A stretch of DNA of 64,000 bases from Chrysopilus asiliformis (taxonomy: Eukaryota > Arthropoda > Insecta > Diptera > Rhagionidae), in NCBI GenBank assembly GCA_964034945.1, contig OZ035960.1:32790368-32854367 (forward strand), written 5' to 3'. Below, piece after piece: positions 33,825 through 46,393 of the stretch (positions are counted from its first letter, which is position 1; every line of letters begins with the position of its first letter). Under the pieces are notes generated by a model, which saw only the letters and a list, made by a program, of their open reading frames with translations, was not told the origin of the DNA and did not search any database. The position numbers and the translations under genes are program-made.

Positions 33825-35886
33825 TGTTATGTGAGCATTTTTTTTGTGAATAATTAATATGCAGCTTTATCTTGAAAAAAAATATATCACGAGAAAAAAA
33901 AAATGATCAATGTGAATTGATGTTTTCAAGCTAACTTAAATAACTTTATACTCATCTTCTTATTGGTCAAATTTGCTACCAAAAGCTTTAAACGATACTT
34001 CTAGAAGGATTCGTGATTCGTTGCTCGTTCTTTTCTTTCTTGGACGTCAAGCTGCGCACTGGACTTATATTCGTCCAACGTTTTGGGCAGAATAATTTAG
34101 TAGCCACGTTTTCTCACTCTCTGGGGTTAAAGGCCAATTTAGTTCTGGATGAAAATACAATTTTCACCAATTTTGCCAAACCAGAGAAATTTTACGCGGA
34201 AATCATTTTTATTCTTTTTTTTTAAATTAGAAAACGTAAGTATTTTTTTAGAAGAAAGCTTCTCAATTGAAAACTTATGAGTCTTCATTTTTGGTATTAG
34301 AGATTTTCGGGAATGGATATATAGACGACGGGCAAAGTCCAGGCGTAGCGTTTTTAAAAAAAAAAACCATTGAACGATTAAAAGCATCATTAAACCATTT
34401 AACATTTTAACTATTTAATTCGACGTCAAAAGAATCAAGTTTCTTCGATGCTAAGAAAAGCTTCAAAATTTGCAAGGCACAAATTTGAGCTTCAGCACCG
34501 GAAAGCGGAAATTCCAGCGTCACTTCCGGCTAACAAATATTAGCGGAGGGAGCTTCATTTCTTTCCACCTGGAAAAATCAAGAAAGGGGCAAACGTTCAC
34601 GAATCTTTCCACCGAAGAGAAAAAATTCCATGCGGTCCAAGTTTTGAAAGGGGCATCAGAACAAGGGCGCGGCCATCTTCCTGGTAGGAGAACATCAATT
34701 CACACAACCATATAAAGACCATCGCGAGGATTCATCATCCGTGATAGTGGAGAAATTAGTTTGCATTTTAGTTGATTTATTTGTGCGGATTTTCCTTTCT
34801 GAATTTCTTTTCTAACCAAAAGTTTTAGTGACGATCAATTCGATCGATTGTGAATTTTCATCAGTGGCGGATGTGCACATCAGCGCTGGAAAATCCTGAG
34901 AAAACATCAATCAATAACATCTTTAAAAAGAAAAGTAAAAGGAAATTCCAAGGTAGGAAATTTTGAAGAATTTTATATAAAAACGTCAAATTTTTTCGAT
35001 TCCTCTTGGTATGAACTTTTATTCATCCAACACATAGAGCTTGGTTTTCAACTTTGTTGCGGCAACAAGTTGCTGATCTTAGTTTGCTCAAAGTCAGTTA
35101 AAAAGAACACTTTATTGGTACCGTTTTTTTTTCTTTTTTATGGCCGTTGGCAAATTTTTGCTATTCAGTTAATAATTACTTGATATCGGATCGGTTCGGT
35201 TTGCTCTAAGTGTCGGATAAATAACGTTCAATTGTTTTGTTGATTTACTTATTTCTAGTTTAAATCTAAATTTTTATTTTTGTGATCGAATGTATTCTTC
35301 GACCAAAGAATATTATAATTCAACGAATCATAAGTGTAATTCATTGGTTTAAGTTAAGTGGCTTATGATAATAATAATTGGTGTAATTGGTATGTATCTG
35401 CCACAATTTTGAGTATAGTGTCAATAATAAATTATAACTCAAAGCATAAAACGTTAGTGTTTGTTGGTTTTTTTCTAGAATATTTTTGGAAGGAAGAAAA
35501 GTATTAGTGATAATAGTTAGGAAACTAGTTATGTGTCAATAAGTGGGTTTATGCGGGAGGGGGAAACAATGCGAAGGAATAATGCGGAAAAAACGTAGGA
35601 TTAGCTGTCGGACGAAATGGAAAACTACGTGAGTGTGTGCGTATGTTTATATTTTTTTTACCCCTTGAGTGAAACGCGAGATCGGTTGGAGTTTTTCCCC
35701 TCTTTATTTTGGCACCCCGCGTATTGTGTCCCACTCGAATCCAGAGGCAAGATCCCACCCCAAAACCCTGAGCAAAGCCGGAACATCTTGAGTGCCAGCC
35801 GTCAGGATTCGAGAGGGAATGGGAAAATTCAGAAATGGGTTTTTCCAATTTATGCTATCTTCATCCACCTAGCCAAGAGCATAACA
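33825..35886 (+). repeat. 3' LTR of retroelement 1 (2,062 bp)
   Basis: Same length and apparently the same sequence as the 5' LTR, ending CATAACA, followed by the AGGG duplication at 35887-35890. Its polyadenylation signal candidate is at 35426-35431. Confidence 0.95.
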
Positions 35887-36929
35887 AGGGTTAAATCTCA
35901 TACACAAACAAACCCATGGAAAAGCATGACGAAGAGAGAAAGTGAGTAAGAAAAGGCGAAAATTAGCGTTAACAGCCCTTGTATCTTAAAAATTTGAAAA
36001 TTGAGATCCTGATTGTTTCGCAGTTCAATCTAATAGAAAAAACCTTAATATTTTTCTTCTAACACTTTGAGCGCCACGTGCCCACCGGTGAACATTTTAA
36101 TTTTCCAACAGAGGACCAAGTGACCACCGGTGGTAATTATTGGATGTCGATGGTGGGACATCGTGACCACCAGTGGGAACCTTTTACATATATTTAACTT
36201 TGAGAAATATTACGTTTGGTCCCAGGATGTACACTTATTTTACTTGGAATTGGTAGTACTTGGAATAAATCAATAAAAATAAATTAATAAAATGTTGGTT
36301 CCAGAATGTCACCCAAAGAATACCCGCTCGTAAGCACGCGGTCTACTGTGTAATTCAAAGAATGACCACCGGTGGGCACGAGTCACAGAGAAGGGAAGAG
36401 GAGGATAAAGTTAAGTACAGAAAGGATTTTTTGAGGCAAGACCTAACTGATAATGGAAATTCGAGCAAATTTAATTTAGAGCACTACTTCAGGAGATATC
36501 TGCTAGGGGTAGTTAAAGTGGTAGGGATGAAATAAATTTTTCAATTAGAAGCTTTTTCAAGAGATATTTTATCTAACTCAGAAAACCACAGCCGAATCAA
36601 TTGACCAGTTCAAAATTTGAACAGTAAGAGGTCTCGATGCAGGGGAAAGGGGCCAGGTCGATATAAATTGGGGTTGTTGAAAACGAAACCGGATACTCGG
36701 GTAATTTTCAGGAACCGATTCTGAAAAAACCAGATAACCGGTACTCGGTTATTTAGTTCTCGGTTAATATAATACGAGGAATGTCTGTCTGGCTGTCTGT
36801 CTGGCTGTCTGTCTGTCTGTCTGCACAAACGATCTCGAAAACTCGCCTAACGATTTTCACGAAACTTGGGGGTTCGGGATTTTCGGGGTCAAGGAATCGA
36901 TCTAGATAGGTCTCACCCATGAGAAAATT
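35887..36929. other. Spacer with CCACCGGTGG-rich stretch and short microsatellite
   Basis: Palindromic CCACCGGTG words occur at about 36078, 36124 and 36365, with a variant at 36170, within about 36060-36390; a related gtcaccggtg lies in the piggyBac-type MITE near 3400, so this may be a decayed relative, but TTAA ends were not found. A (GTCT)n/ctggctg tract lies at 36781-36824. No gene recognised. Confidence 0.45.
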
Positions 36930-37187
36930 CCCCTCGCCTGGTATCTTCGAACTGGGTGGTCCGATCTTAATGAAACTTTACAGTATTACTAAGGGGGCTA
37001 AGGGCTTTCGATTTTTCCACTACAAACCTGACTTTCATCCCCTTGATACCCCTCGCCTGGTATCTACCGAATTGAGTGGTCCGATCTTAATGAAACTTTA
37101 CAGTATTACTAAGGGGGCTAAGGGCTTTCGATTTTTCCACTACAAACCTGACTTTTCCCTTCCCTCGATACCCCTCACCTGGTGTCT
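36930..37187. repeat. Tandem repeat, about 120 bp, two copies plus a start
   Basis: ctcgcctggtatct recurs at about 36933 and 37052, with ctcacctggtgtct at 37174. Between them gatcttaatgaaactttaca and ggctaagggctttcgatttt are identical in both copies. The open frame through it is repeat-derived. Confidence 0.8.
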
Positions 37188-37420
37188 AAAAACAACGTTT
37201 CAAAAATCGGTGACAGCGATTACTCAATAACCTCTCAATCGATTTCTATGAAATTTTGTTATCGCGCGTTAGTTTTAGTTCTATCTTTCTAGGTCGGGAA
37301 TTTAAAAACTCTGGAAAACCTCTGTAAAGATAATGTGAATTTAGTTTTTCCCCAAAAATCAGCAAAAATAGGATTTTGAGGTCGCCGAGCTTGGCTCGGT
37401 CTTCCTGGTACTGTTGTTAA

Positions 37421-37491
37421 CACGCTCACTGCCAAATCGATTTTTTTGCGTGTAAAAACTACGAGTCTACTCGTAGTTGCCAGTGAACGTG
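37421..37491. mobile_element. Tiny piggyBac-type MITE, 71 bp, TTAA-flanked
   Basis: CACGCTCACTGCCA at the left and TGCCAGTGAACGTG at the right are inverted repeats flanked by TTAA (37417-37420 and 37492-37495). An inner hairpin (actacgagt/actcgtagt) makes nearly all of it self-complementary. The first bases match those of the 3379-3638 element in type. Confidence 0.7.
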
Positions 37492-37495
37492 TTAA

Positions 37496-39402
37496 ATATA
37501 TGAACAAGTTAAATGTATTTTACGATGATGTAGACAAGTTTTTTTACAATTTTGTTCCAGTTTCAATGACAAATAAAATTAGTCCCATGATATAATTTGC
37601 TCACAAAAGGAATTTCCCTGTTGAATTCATTTTGCGGTTTATTAGAATCTCACACTGATTTATATTTCAATGAATTCTTTGAACTTTGACATACAATCTT
37701 CAACACGAATCAATTAAACAACAAACGATTCCACAATTTATTTGTTGGCAGAATATCACATAATCAAAAGTGATATTCCTTCAACGGATTATTTTCAATT
37801 GAGCAAACGTATCGGACTTTTTTTTAATCTCCTTCGCGAATCAAGAGCTGCTGACATAAATGCGTAGATTGTACGACACTATATATGGAATAAGTCGTGA
37901 AACGTGAACCAACAAAAGGATTTACTTCTTCCCAAGCAAATTCTATGCTTTTATGCCATTTACCCGGCCATATAGCATCATGAATATCTTTTGTGTGAGT
38001 CCATCTTGAATAAAGCGAATCTTCTGTGTCAGCAGACCTATTCATATCGCCTTGAAAGAAATTACACAAATAACCGGATATCCAAGTAAGTATACTGAGA
38101 AAGAGGGATTCATATTGCCATCGAATTAATAGATGGACAATGAATACAAGTCTGAAATTACCATAGATCACAATTGTATCCCAATGAAAATAATCACCAC
38201 CTCAAAGTATAAGATGCTGGGCTGATTTTGTTCGAAAGAAAATTTCCTTATCCGCCAGGGGGAGAATCAAATCAAAATAAAGATGTCGCCCCTGTGTCTG
38301 AATGACAAGATCGCCAATCTAAATTTAAAGTAATCTTCTTATGACTCGAAATTCGAATTGATTAAATTTTTTTTCCTCGATTATTGGGAAAATTCCAGCA
38401 TCCAACCGTAACAACATCAAATACCCGTACAGTAAAAACAAACAACACAACGATTGAAATTTCTCCCCTATGTTATGTCACGCTTTGCTTTTCTTGTACA
38501 GGACAAAATTATTTCAATTGCCAACGAATTTCGCTTAATTTAAAGTTTATCACCGAAAGAAATTCGTTTATCAAATTTCACCCTCGGTGATTGAGTGGAG
38601 CGAGCAATGATGTGACCCGCCTCTAAAGGATCCCTTCGAAATTAATCAGAAATGTTTCCCTATCTTTACAAGAGGATATTGTCCTTCCCGGTTTATAGAC
38701 CCGTGTTTACTGTTAAATGGAGAGTTTTTCCTTCTGGACCTGGGATAGCGAGCGCACCCCACTAGGGCGCCATCGTTAATGATGTTTACCACCTCTCACA
38801 GACATCGCGGCGCAATGGTTGGGGGATGGTGAATGTCGTTTATCTTGGCATACAATCACAATAATGTACATTAGTGATTCTTTAAACAAGTATTTCGCAT
38901 TCACAGACTAGATCTAGAAAAATTCGTGGAAATTAATGAAATTATAATTCTTTAAAAGCAGGAAAAATTTACAACAAAGGCATAATTTTTTTTTGATTAA
39001 AATTGTACGTTAGACCGGAAACGGTCATAATCATAAATCACGAAACGTAGGAAAAGATTTCCGTAATTGAAGAAGATATTTTTATATTTCTTTAAAAATC
39101 TCTGGACAGTGACATTATGATATTTTCATTACATAAGGGAGGATGAAAAAAAATTTTTTTTTAGGGACAGAATTATTCTCATTGAGTTTATTACACTTTG
39201 AGGGGTTTTCTTTTATAATATTATCTGAAGACTTTCGTAAATATACTTCAAATTTTAAGAAGAAAATAATCAGTCAGACAATATTGCAAAGGTGAGAGTT
39301 TTTTTTCTATTTAGGCCCTTCCTTTCAAAAGAATCAAGCTTAAATTGTAGTTCAATCGATTGACTAGCTCCCTATATAGTTAAAGCCTTTTTACGCCCAT
39401 AA
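37496..39402. other. Spacer; one unexplained open frame
   Basis: The minus strand is open from 38171 to 37824 (115 codons), longer than most chance frames here, with DIHDAIWPGKWHKSIEFAWE and no family I recognise; no splice context or neighbour supports it. From 38620 to 38850 composition rises in GC without an obvious gene. No other features. Confidence 0.3.
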
Positions 39403-39547
39403 GAGGTTGTCCTCAAAATACGTCACGCAGATTATTGAATTTCGGAACCCATCTCCTCCGCGAACACGCTGTTTTCCGATTTTTCGTATACCACCATCAC
39501 GCTTCCACAGAACTTCGAAATGTGTGACGTATTTTATGGACAGCTCC
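39403..39547. mobile_element. MITE, about 145 bp (TIR GAGCTGTCC..AAAATACGTCAC)
   Basis: Left gaggttgtcctcaaaatacg and the reverse complement of the right end, ggagctgtccataaaatacg, are inverted repeats continuing through tcac. A decayed relative may lie at about 41885-41990 (gacgtattttaag ... gagacgtatattatgg). Confidence 0.75.
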
Positions 39548-39651
39548 GAAAGTGATTTTTGATTCAGATTTTCTTCCGATTTATGACCTTAGAAAAATAT
39601 AAAATAATATTTTACAGATTAAACATTTTTTTTCGGTAATTTTAATCGTGC

Positions 39652-39800
39652 CGCCACACTCTTACGAAGTGTATGCCAATCAGGGCGAAGTCGAGAGTGT
39701 AAATGGTGCATTCGACTTGATCTACTGTGATTTGCCTAAGTTTGGCAACGTTTGACTTGAGTCAGACTAATGTGGCAACCGCTCTCGTCCTTGCACTCTC
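39652..39800. repeat. Dispersed repeat, copy 1 (partner at 46394-46540)
   Basis: Shares ctactgtgatttgcctaa, a ggcgaa.tcgagagtg-type block and a later attcg/gttt block with 46394-46540. Both are diverged. The superfamily is not evident. Confidence 0.5.
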
Positions 39801-40089
39801 TTGGCTAAATGAGTTTAGTTCTGAGTTTGACTTCGAGGCAAAAACATCTAATTTTAGAGAACTATGAATGAGTTGTCAAACACGGAAATATTCGAATTTT
39901 TTGAATTTTTGTGATACGGATTTTTGGCGTTGTAAATGAAAAATTTAAAGCAGAAATACCAATTTTATCGGATATTCAGTAATTGAGTAACGACTAAGGC
40001 AATCGGCGAATATTGGCGAGAATGTAGATGCGATTGGAAGACTCGCGTTAGCATGTACGTCCGGCAAGCCTATTTATCGTGTGATTATA

Positions 40090-40592
40090 CCCGTATAGTG
40101 AAACCAAAGGGTATATTAACTTTGTCTTACCATTTGTAACGCCAAGATTCCGTCATCACACAAAAAAAGAAATTACACCAGTGTGTTTAGAATGATAAAA
40201 AAAGTTGAATTTAGCATGTCCGTCCGTCCGTCTATCCGTCCGTCTTTCCGTCCGTCCGTCCGTCCGGCTGTGGCGCGGATTGCGGGCGCACGGATTGAGC
40301 AAGAGACTTGAAATTTTGCACAGATCCGTTTTTCGTAAAATGTGAGGCTAAGTTCGTTAATAGGCAAAATGGACCATTAGGGTAGGTACCCTCCATACGA
40401 ACGAAAACGATTTTTTCGAATATCTCAAAAAAAAGTGCAAGAACAAAAGCTATTTAGGATGTGATTCTACATAAAACTCCCATATATAAAAATACGATTG
40501 AAATAAATTTTAAAAAAATCTTATTGGAAAATTTGACTTCAAAGTGGAATTTTGATACAACTGTTCGCTGTTCACTTAAATCACCATACGGG
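40090..40592 (-). mobile_element. (GACR)n-bearing inverted-repeat element, copy near 40 kb
   Basis: Ends CCCGTATAGTGAAACCAAAG (left) and TCACCATACGGG (right) are inverted. Read on the minus strand it has leader, aacgaacttagcctcacat, acttgaa-type conserved block, a (GACG/GACA)n tract (40213-40266 on the + strand as GTCC/GTCY) and the cactggtgtaattt trailer. A palindrome attgccagattggcaat follows the right end and recurs beside other copies, so the unit may extend further. Best compared with 62229-62852. Confidence 0.7.
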
Positions 40593-40902
40593 TTTTCAAT
40601 AATTGCCAGATTGGCAATTATAGCTTTTGTTATGTTTATATTATTTGATTTCGGGGATTTTCAATTTTTTTTAAAGGGGTTTTTTTAGTCGGTGGTTTTT
40701 TAGTCATTTTTTTTCTTTTATTTGATTTCGGTGTGTTTTAAAATCTTTTTTGCATTTGTAACCTGGAAAAAAATATTCTATTTTTCCTGTGTCTCTGAGA
40801 GTGTTGAAGTCCTTGTAAGGTTCAAGGTCCAGTACCCGATGCCGTTGAAATGACTTGATAACATTTCATATGCTGGATATTTGGCCTCTCTGAAAGATCT
40901 AG

Positions 40903-41073
40903 CAGTGGTATTCCGAAACTTGTCTCAATTGTTTGTTTCGAGTTAGAAGAAAAACCGATATTCGCTATCTCTGTTTCGCCCTGTCATTTATTTTGGTCGA
41001 AACAGAGATAGCGAATACTACTTTTTCTTCTAACTCGAAACAAGCGCTTGAAACAAATTACGGGAAACCACTC
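40903..41073. mobile_element. MITE, about 170 bp, long hairpin
   Basis: The core arms (gtttcgagttagaagaaaaa and its partner; cgctatctctgtttcg and its partner) pair nearly perfectly around a loop of about 19 nt. Outer ends CAGTGGTATTCCG and, reversed, GAGTGGTTTCCCG are imperfect inverted repeats. Confidence 0.75.
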
Positions 41074-41339
41074 CAGGCTCCTAGGGTACTTAGGTTCTGA
41101 TTATTATTAACCCTACAATGCATATTGTATCACTTAGCTAAATCTTCAGAAAGAAACTCTTCATTGACAACTATTAATACAATAAAAAAGATAGTCGCAA
41201 TTTAAACATTTGCTAACTTTTTCGTCAAAATGTCAGCCATGTTAAAAAAAATAGTTTTGAATTTCGCGTTTTTTAATAATTAAAACTGGTAAATAGTTAT
41301 TACTTTTACCGGTGTAATCTAGAAAAATAAACAAATAAC

Positions 41340-41815
41340 AGAAAAATAATTAATTTCTGCATGTCCGTCCGTCCGTCCGTCTGTCTGTCCGTCCGTCTGT
41401 CTGTCCGTCTGCCCTGTGGCGCGAATTGCGGGCGCACGGATTGAGCTAGAGACTTGAATATTTGCGCAGATTCGTTTTTCGTAAAATGCGAGGCTAAGTT
41501 CGTTCATGGCCAAAAATGGACCATTAGGGGGGGGGGGGGGGGGGGGTACCCCCCATACGAACGAAAATGTTTTTTGCGAATATCTCAAAAACGGTGCATC
41601 TTATCATAAAAGTGGAAGAACAAAAGTTATTTAGGATATGATTCTACATAAAACTCCCATACATCAAAATTCGATTGGAATAAATTTAAAAAAATCTTAT
41701 TGGAAAGTTTGACTTCAAACTGGAATTCTGGTGCTACTGTTCGAATTTTGATACGAATATCACCATACGGGTCTCCAATGATTGTCAGATTGGCAATTAT
41801 AGCTTTTGTTATGTT
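41340..41815 (-). repeat. (GACR)n repeat family, left-truncated copy
   Basis: Holds the GTCC/GTCT tract (41361-41412), a run of about 19 G at 41528-41546, the conserved gattctacataaaactccca block, accatacggg and the attgtcagattggcaat flank. The CCCGTATGG start on the left is missing. Confidence 0.65.
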
Positions 41816-43504
41816 TAAGGTTAGGTTTAAAAAACTTTTTTAGACGGGATTTTTAAAATAAGGCGGAAGGGGGTTGGTGTTTTGACGTATTTTAAGAGGG
41901 AGCGTGCGAAAGTGTGACACAGTTTGACAGTTTTTTTTCTAAAAGAGCCAAATTTAGTGAGACGTATATTATGGAGAGCCCCTAAAAAAATCTGGAGAAA
42001 TATCTTGTTCCTCAGTGAATAATTAAAATGTTGAATAATTAACCGTGCCACAACACTCCTTCCTCCATTAATATCCAACCAAATCTCAAAAACAGGACTG
42101 AAACATTACTGTAACGTCACTGCTTGTTTTTAAATTATAGTTCGAAAAAAAAACTTATTGTGAAGAACTAGATCTTTTTTTAGTTACATTTTGATTTATC
42201 GTTTGTTTTCAAAGCAAATCTAACACATTTTCTTGAAGCTTGATAAATGAATGAAATAAACAGCTTAGGTCAATTTCAATTATGGTATTTATTTAGATAG
42301 TGCTGTAATGTTCTTCCCACGGCTAACACCTTCAACATAAATTGCAAATATAAGACTCCGTTCAAGGACCCCTAGCTAAAATCTCACAGAGCATTGTAGA
42401 ATACTCGTATATGGTGTGCAATTGTTTTCTTCGAATGGCAAGACATTTTTTTACGAAATTCCAGTGGGTTGATGACCATGTGCACCCATTTCCGTTAAAA
42501 AATAAACACATCAATGTCTCGTTTTTGTTCTTATGAGACGTAGGATGTGATCTTAAAGAGTTTCTTTTGATCTTATGGTCTTTGTTGAAAAAAAAAATTG
42601 AAGGAAAAAATAAACGTGGTACAACAGATCTGAGCAATAAACAAAATTATTCCACTATAAGGCAAAAATTCGCTGCTGTTGTTTAACATAAAACTTAAAG
42701 TAAACGTTCTGTAATTGTAGATGATTTTGAGTGTAGATATGTTAACGCCGGCGGCTTTCTGGGACTCTGTTGGAGATGATCGTGTAATTTTGTAAAGTAT
42801 CGTGACAGAATTTCTCCAATTATCTTGGCCAAATGTTGTTGCAGATATTTGCGAAGTTCCTTACTTGCTGGTGATCATCTTCTTCGTTTAATTCTGTCTT
42901 GGATGAAAAATTCCGCATGATATTCGTATTACTATATAACCTGGCCTTGATCTGATTCTTGTTGAGATTGCCTAAAGAGTAAACAAATTGTCGTCTTGAA
43001 ATTAAAATAAATGTTTATTAGTAGCAGATACTCAAAGGCTAAAAAGTTTTGTTTGCATGTTAGCATTATAAAAACGCAATCGTTTTCAATTTTTTCTAAT
43101 TTATTTATACATTTGTGAGATTTTTGCTTTAAAGAAACTTTTTTAAACAAATGATCAGGCGAGATGTGTAGATTGATGTAACAATACACAATAATTTATT
43201 AAAGCGTGTTCATATATTGATAAAAATGGTCTATTTTGTCCAATTTTGAACGAGGGTAGGGTGAAATAGTCTAAGCCTCACACATGGGCGTCCGCAGGTA
43301 TCGGCAGCGATGGCAGTGGCTCCCCCCTGGATTTTGAAAAAAATATTATTGGTTTAATAAAATTAAAGCGCAAAATTTAAGTTAATTCTTGCTTGGGACT
43401 GTGTATCTCTTGATTTAAAAAATTATGCCGCATTTTCTTTACAAAATTTCCCCTGTCTATTATATAGAACTATATGAGATTTAGTATACCGTTTGTAATG
43501 AATC
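41816..43504. other. AT-rich spacer, nothing recognised
   Basis: Apart from a possible decayed MITE at 41885-41990, no repeat, RNA or coding feature was recognised. Confidence 0.45.
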
Positions 43505-43880
43505 GAACCAATCATCGAACACAAAAATGAACTACACCACGGTATTATGGATGACAAAAGATTTTGATTTCCGCATGTCAGTCCCTCTGTCTGTCTGTGA
43601 ATGCCATAACTTTCGAAAAGATTGAGCTAGAGACTTGAAATTTTGTATAAATGCGTTTCTCCTTCCTCCCTCCCCCATGCAAATGAAACATTTTTTGCAA
43701 TTTTCTCGAAAACGGTGAGTCATATTGAAAAATTTATTGAGGTAAAATGTGTTTGGAATAGGATTTTACATAACTAATCCATACATCAAAATCCAATCGG
43801 ACAATTCTTTTCCCCATCTCCTATAGAAATGGATTTTTTTAAACAAACATTTTGTCTGTTATCATATAGAGTATTTCACG
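43505..43880 (-). repeat. (GACR)n repeat family, decayed copy
   Basis: Contains cgaacacaaaaatgaactac, a very short GTCT tract, the gagacttgaaattttg block, ctcgaaaacggtgagtca and the attttacataact block of the family. Terminal inverted repeats are not recognisable. Confidence 0.55.
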
Positions 43881-44738
43881 GATGGCTCCTAGCAAATGTG
43901 GCTTTTCTTGTGTTTTTTAATGTTTCCAATTAATTTGAAAACTTTAAGCATTTTTTCAAAGTGAATTCCAAAGTGAACAAAGTTTTAAATCAATTTTGCT
44001 AAATATTAAAAAAAAATTACCTTTTATTGCACAAAAATATCATAAATTTTCTTGAATTACATGATATTGTGTTACCTAAAATCTTTCTTCCAGTCTTAAA
44101 ATATAAGAAAATATACTTTCTCATGTAAGAAATAAAACTAGTTTTATATAAGATCTTCGGCGGCGTACTTCATCTCCGGAATTCATTTTCCATAGAAAAC
44201 TTCTATGGCTATATTTTTGTGGAGTGAAACCAAATAAAAGCGCTTGACCTAAAGAATGAAAAAAAAATTAATTACTAGATCCACATCAAGAATATCTTCA
44301 GGCCTTTAAGTTGATTTAGGGTAGAATTCGAGATTTATTATTATAGTAATTTTAGTAAAAATCTACAAAACAGAGATCACAATCTAATCCGTTAAACTTT
44401 GAAATTTTTACGATCGCCATTATAATGAACAAAAAAAAACAAAGCTGTGGACGATTTTATGAAAATCTAAATAAATTTACGAGTGGCCATTGACTAATTC
44501 CCACGGAAAAGTTGTTCAAAAATCCCATAAGCGAAACATTAATTTAGTTTTATTGGTCATTTGTTGACTACTTCATTACTGAGGAAAGGTTTTGAAAACA
44601 TATGGAAAATCAATAAATTTATAATTAGAATGAAATTGTGTTACTAATAATTCTGCTACCAATCAACAAAGTTTAATTTTGGCAGCAAAATTAATAACGT
44701 CATAATTTTAATATGGCGATTAAATATGGAATAACGTA
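43881..44738. other. AT-rich spacer, nothing recognised
   Basis: No open frame with a motif and no repeat boundary was seen. Confidence 0.45.
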
Positions 44739-46295
44739 GGGGAGACTGGGGTATTCTGGACCGCATTTTCATTTTGGCTAAAAACTCGCAAAAAAATAAC
44801 TATTTCTGAAAATTTCAAAGCTTGAATTTGTAGTACGATAAATAACCTCTCTTTGGGTCACAGCAGTTCGGTCAAATTGTATTAAATTATACAAGTTTTA
44901 TCAGTTGGCGCAAAAATGGCGTTTTTGCGATTTTGAAAAATCTCGGGGTATTGTGGACCACTTTGTAAATCGATTAAAAATGGAAAAATGTGATAGACAA
45001 ACTTTTTTTTTTGATTCATATATTTATTATATAACAGACAAAGTGAAATGAAGTGAAAAATTGCAATGAAAATCAGTCCGAAACGCTATGTTCGCAAGTC
45101 CAGTAACTTGCAGTCATTCCGGAGCATCCCAAGTGAACAGCTCGATCGCACACGTTGCAATGGATGGTATTTTGGCGGTTCATTTTTTTTGGCATATTTT
45201 TCTTACAAATTATGCAGAAATCGATGTATTCTTCCACCTCACAATAGGTTGAAGATGGTTGTTTCTTCTGTGATGTCTTCGATTTGACACGATCTTTTTG
45301 CTTTTTCGATTATGGTTTATCACCTTTTCTCTCCAATCTCTTTCGCTTCATATCAGCCTTCTCACGAAGGTCATTTACATCCTCTGACGATGTCAAAACG
45401 GCCGATTTAGAAACTAGCTTGTATACCCGTCGTTGCCGGGTTAAGCTTTTTGTCTAAATTTTAGAATACGAAGAAAACCGGAAAGAACTTAAAAACTTTT
45501 TAATGGGTCTATGTTGGGGCTGGACCCACGACGAACATCTATGTCAAATTTCAGGCCAATCGGTTCAGTAGTTTCCCCGCGAAAGAGTAACATAGAGGGA
45601 AAACTAAGTTTCGAAATCACTTTACCCGCTCCCCTTACTCCCCCCACCCCTCGCGCTACTTTTCCGTATACCTATGTTGGAACCAGAACTACCACAGACA
45701 CTCATGCCAAATTTCAAGTCAATCGATTGAGCCGTTTTCGCGTGAAAGAGGAACAGACAGACAGACACCAACTCATTTTTATATATTAGTATGATGATTG
45801 CCGAAAATCTAATGCTGTGTTTTTGCATGAAAAAACACTTATATGCATCAAATACACGAAGTTTGCTTGTCAAATGTCAAGAATTGAGTGGTCCATAATT
45901 CCCCGACAAAAGTGGTCCACAATTCCCCGAATGCTCATTTTTACAATATGGCAGCTATTAGTAACACAATGCAAACTTCATGCAAAATTTCTTGTCAGTG
46001 TCGAATGCTTAAGGCTCCGCGAATATTATCAATATATTTACTTGAGTTGATTCTCGAAAAATGTGGTTAAATTTAAGCGAAACACAAAGTGAAAAAAAAA
46101 ATTTCGAAGTATCACTTTTCTATTTGCTATCGAAGCGAGGTGATAGTGCGTATACACAAGTCGAGTACTGTTAGGAAAATTAGCTTAACATGAGGCAAAC
46201 TGATTACAGTTATTTGCAGCTACCAACCACTACTAGGGGGAAAAAAATGACGCTGGTCCGCAATTCCCCGTGGTCCAGAATACCCCAGTCTCCCC
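44739..46295. mobile_element. TA-flanked element with G-rich termini (GGGGAGACTGGGG)
   Basis: Left GGGGAGACTGGGGTATTCTG and the reverse complement of the right end agree for about 25 bp; TA flanks both ends (44737-44738, 46296-46297). The 'ggtcca..attccccg' part of the terminal motif recurs inside near 44941, 45890, 45915 and 46255, on either strand. A Helitron (45413-45794) is inserted in it, leaving about 1.17 kb. No transposase recognised; an open frame at 45066-45287 with paired Cys residues (HNRLKM, CRNRC) is noted but has no family match. Confidence 0.75.
45413..45794 (-). mobile_element. Helitron, complete reversed copy, 382 bp
   Basis: On the minus strand: TCATACTAATATATAAAAAT start at 45794, hairpin CCCGGCAACGACGGG, then tatacaag and CTAGT (45413-45417), inserted between A and T. 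Its middle holds one copy of the tagtttccccgcgaaag unit. The stretch ccagaactaccacag near 45682 is the uninterrupted form of the site of the 12715-13015 insertion. Confidence 0.85.
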
Positions 46296-46393
46296 TACTT
46301 TTGTCATTACTAACAGATTTAGTAAAATTTTTTTGATTTTCTGTTGCGAAACATAAATAGACATACGTTATATATGAGTTACAATTCATCTTA

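Larger units (their letters stand above)
25240..35886 (+). mobile_element. Complete Ty3/gypsy LTR retrotransposon 1 (Osvaldo/Ulysses-like)
   Basis: A 10,647-bp element with 2,062-bp direct LTRs (25240-27301 and 33825-35886, constant offset 8,585), flanked by the 4-bp duplication AGGG (25236-25239 and 35887-35890). LTRs start TGTTATG and end CATAACA. In order: 5' LTR, tRNA-Lys primer site, a 1.1-kb leader, gag, pol in the -1 frame (protease, reverse transcriptase, RNase H, integrase), 360 bp of non-coding sequence, 3' LTR. RT before integrase defines Ty3/gypsy rather than copia. No env is present. Everything needed appears intact, so the copy may be active. Total and LTR length are close to those I recall for Ulysses of Drosophila virilis; clade membership is an inference. 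Confidence 0.95.

Noticed and set aside
37824..38171. 115-codon open frame on the minus strand
   Set aside because: No motif, family resemblance, splice context or neighbour supports a gene; kept only as a note in the spacer entry.
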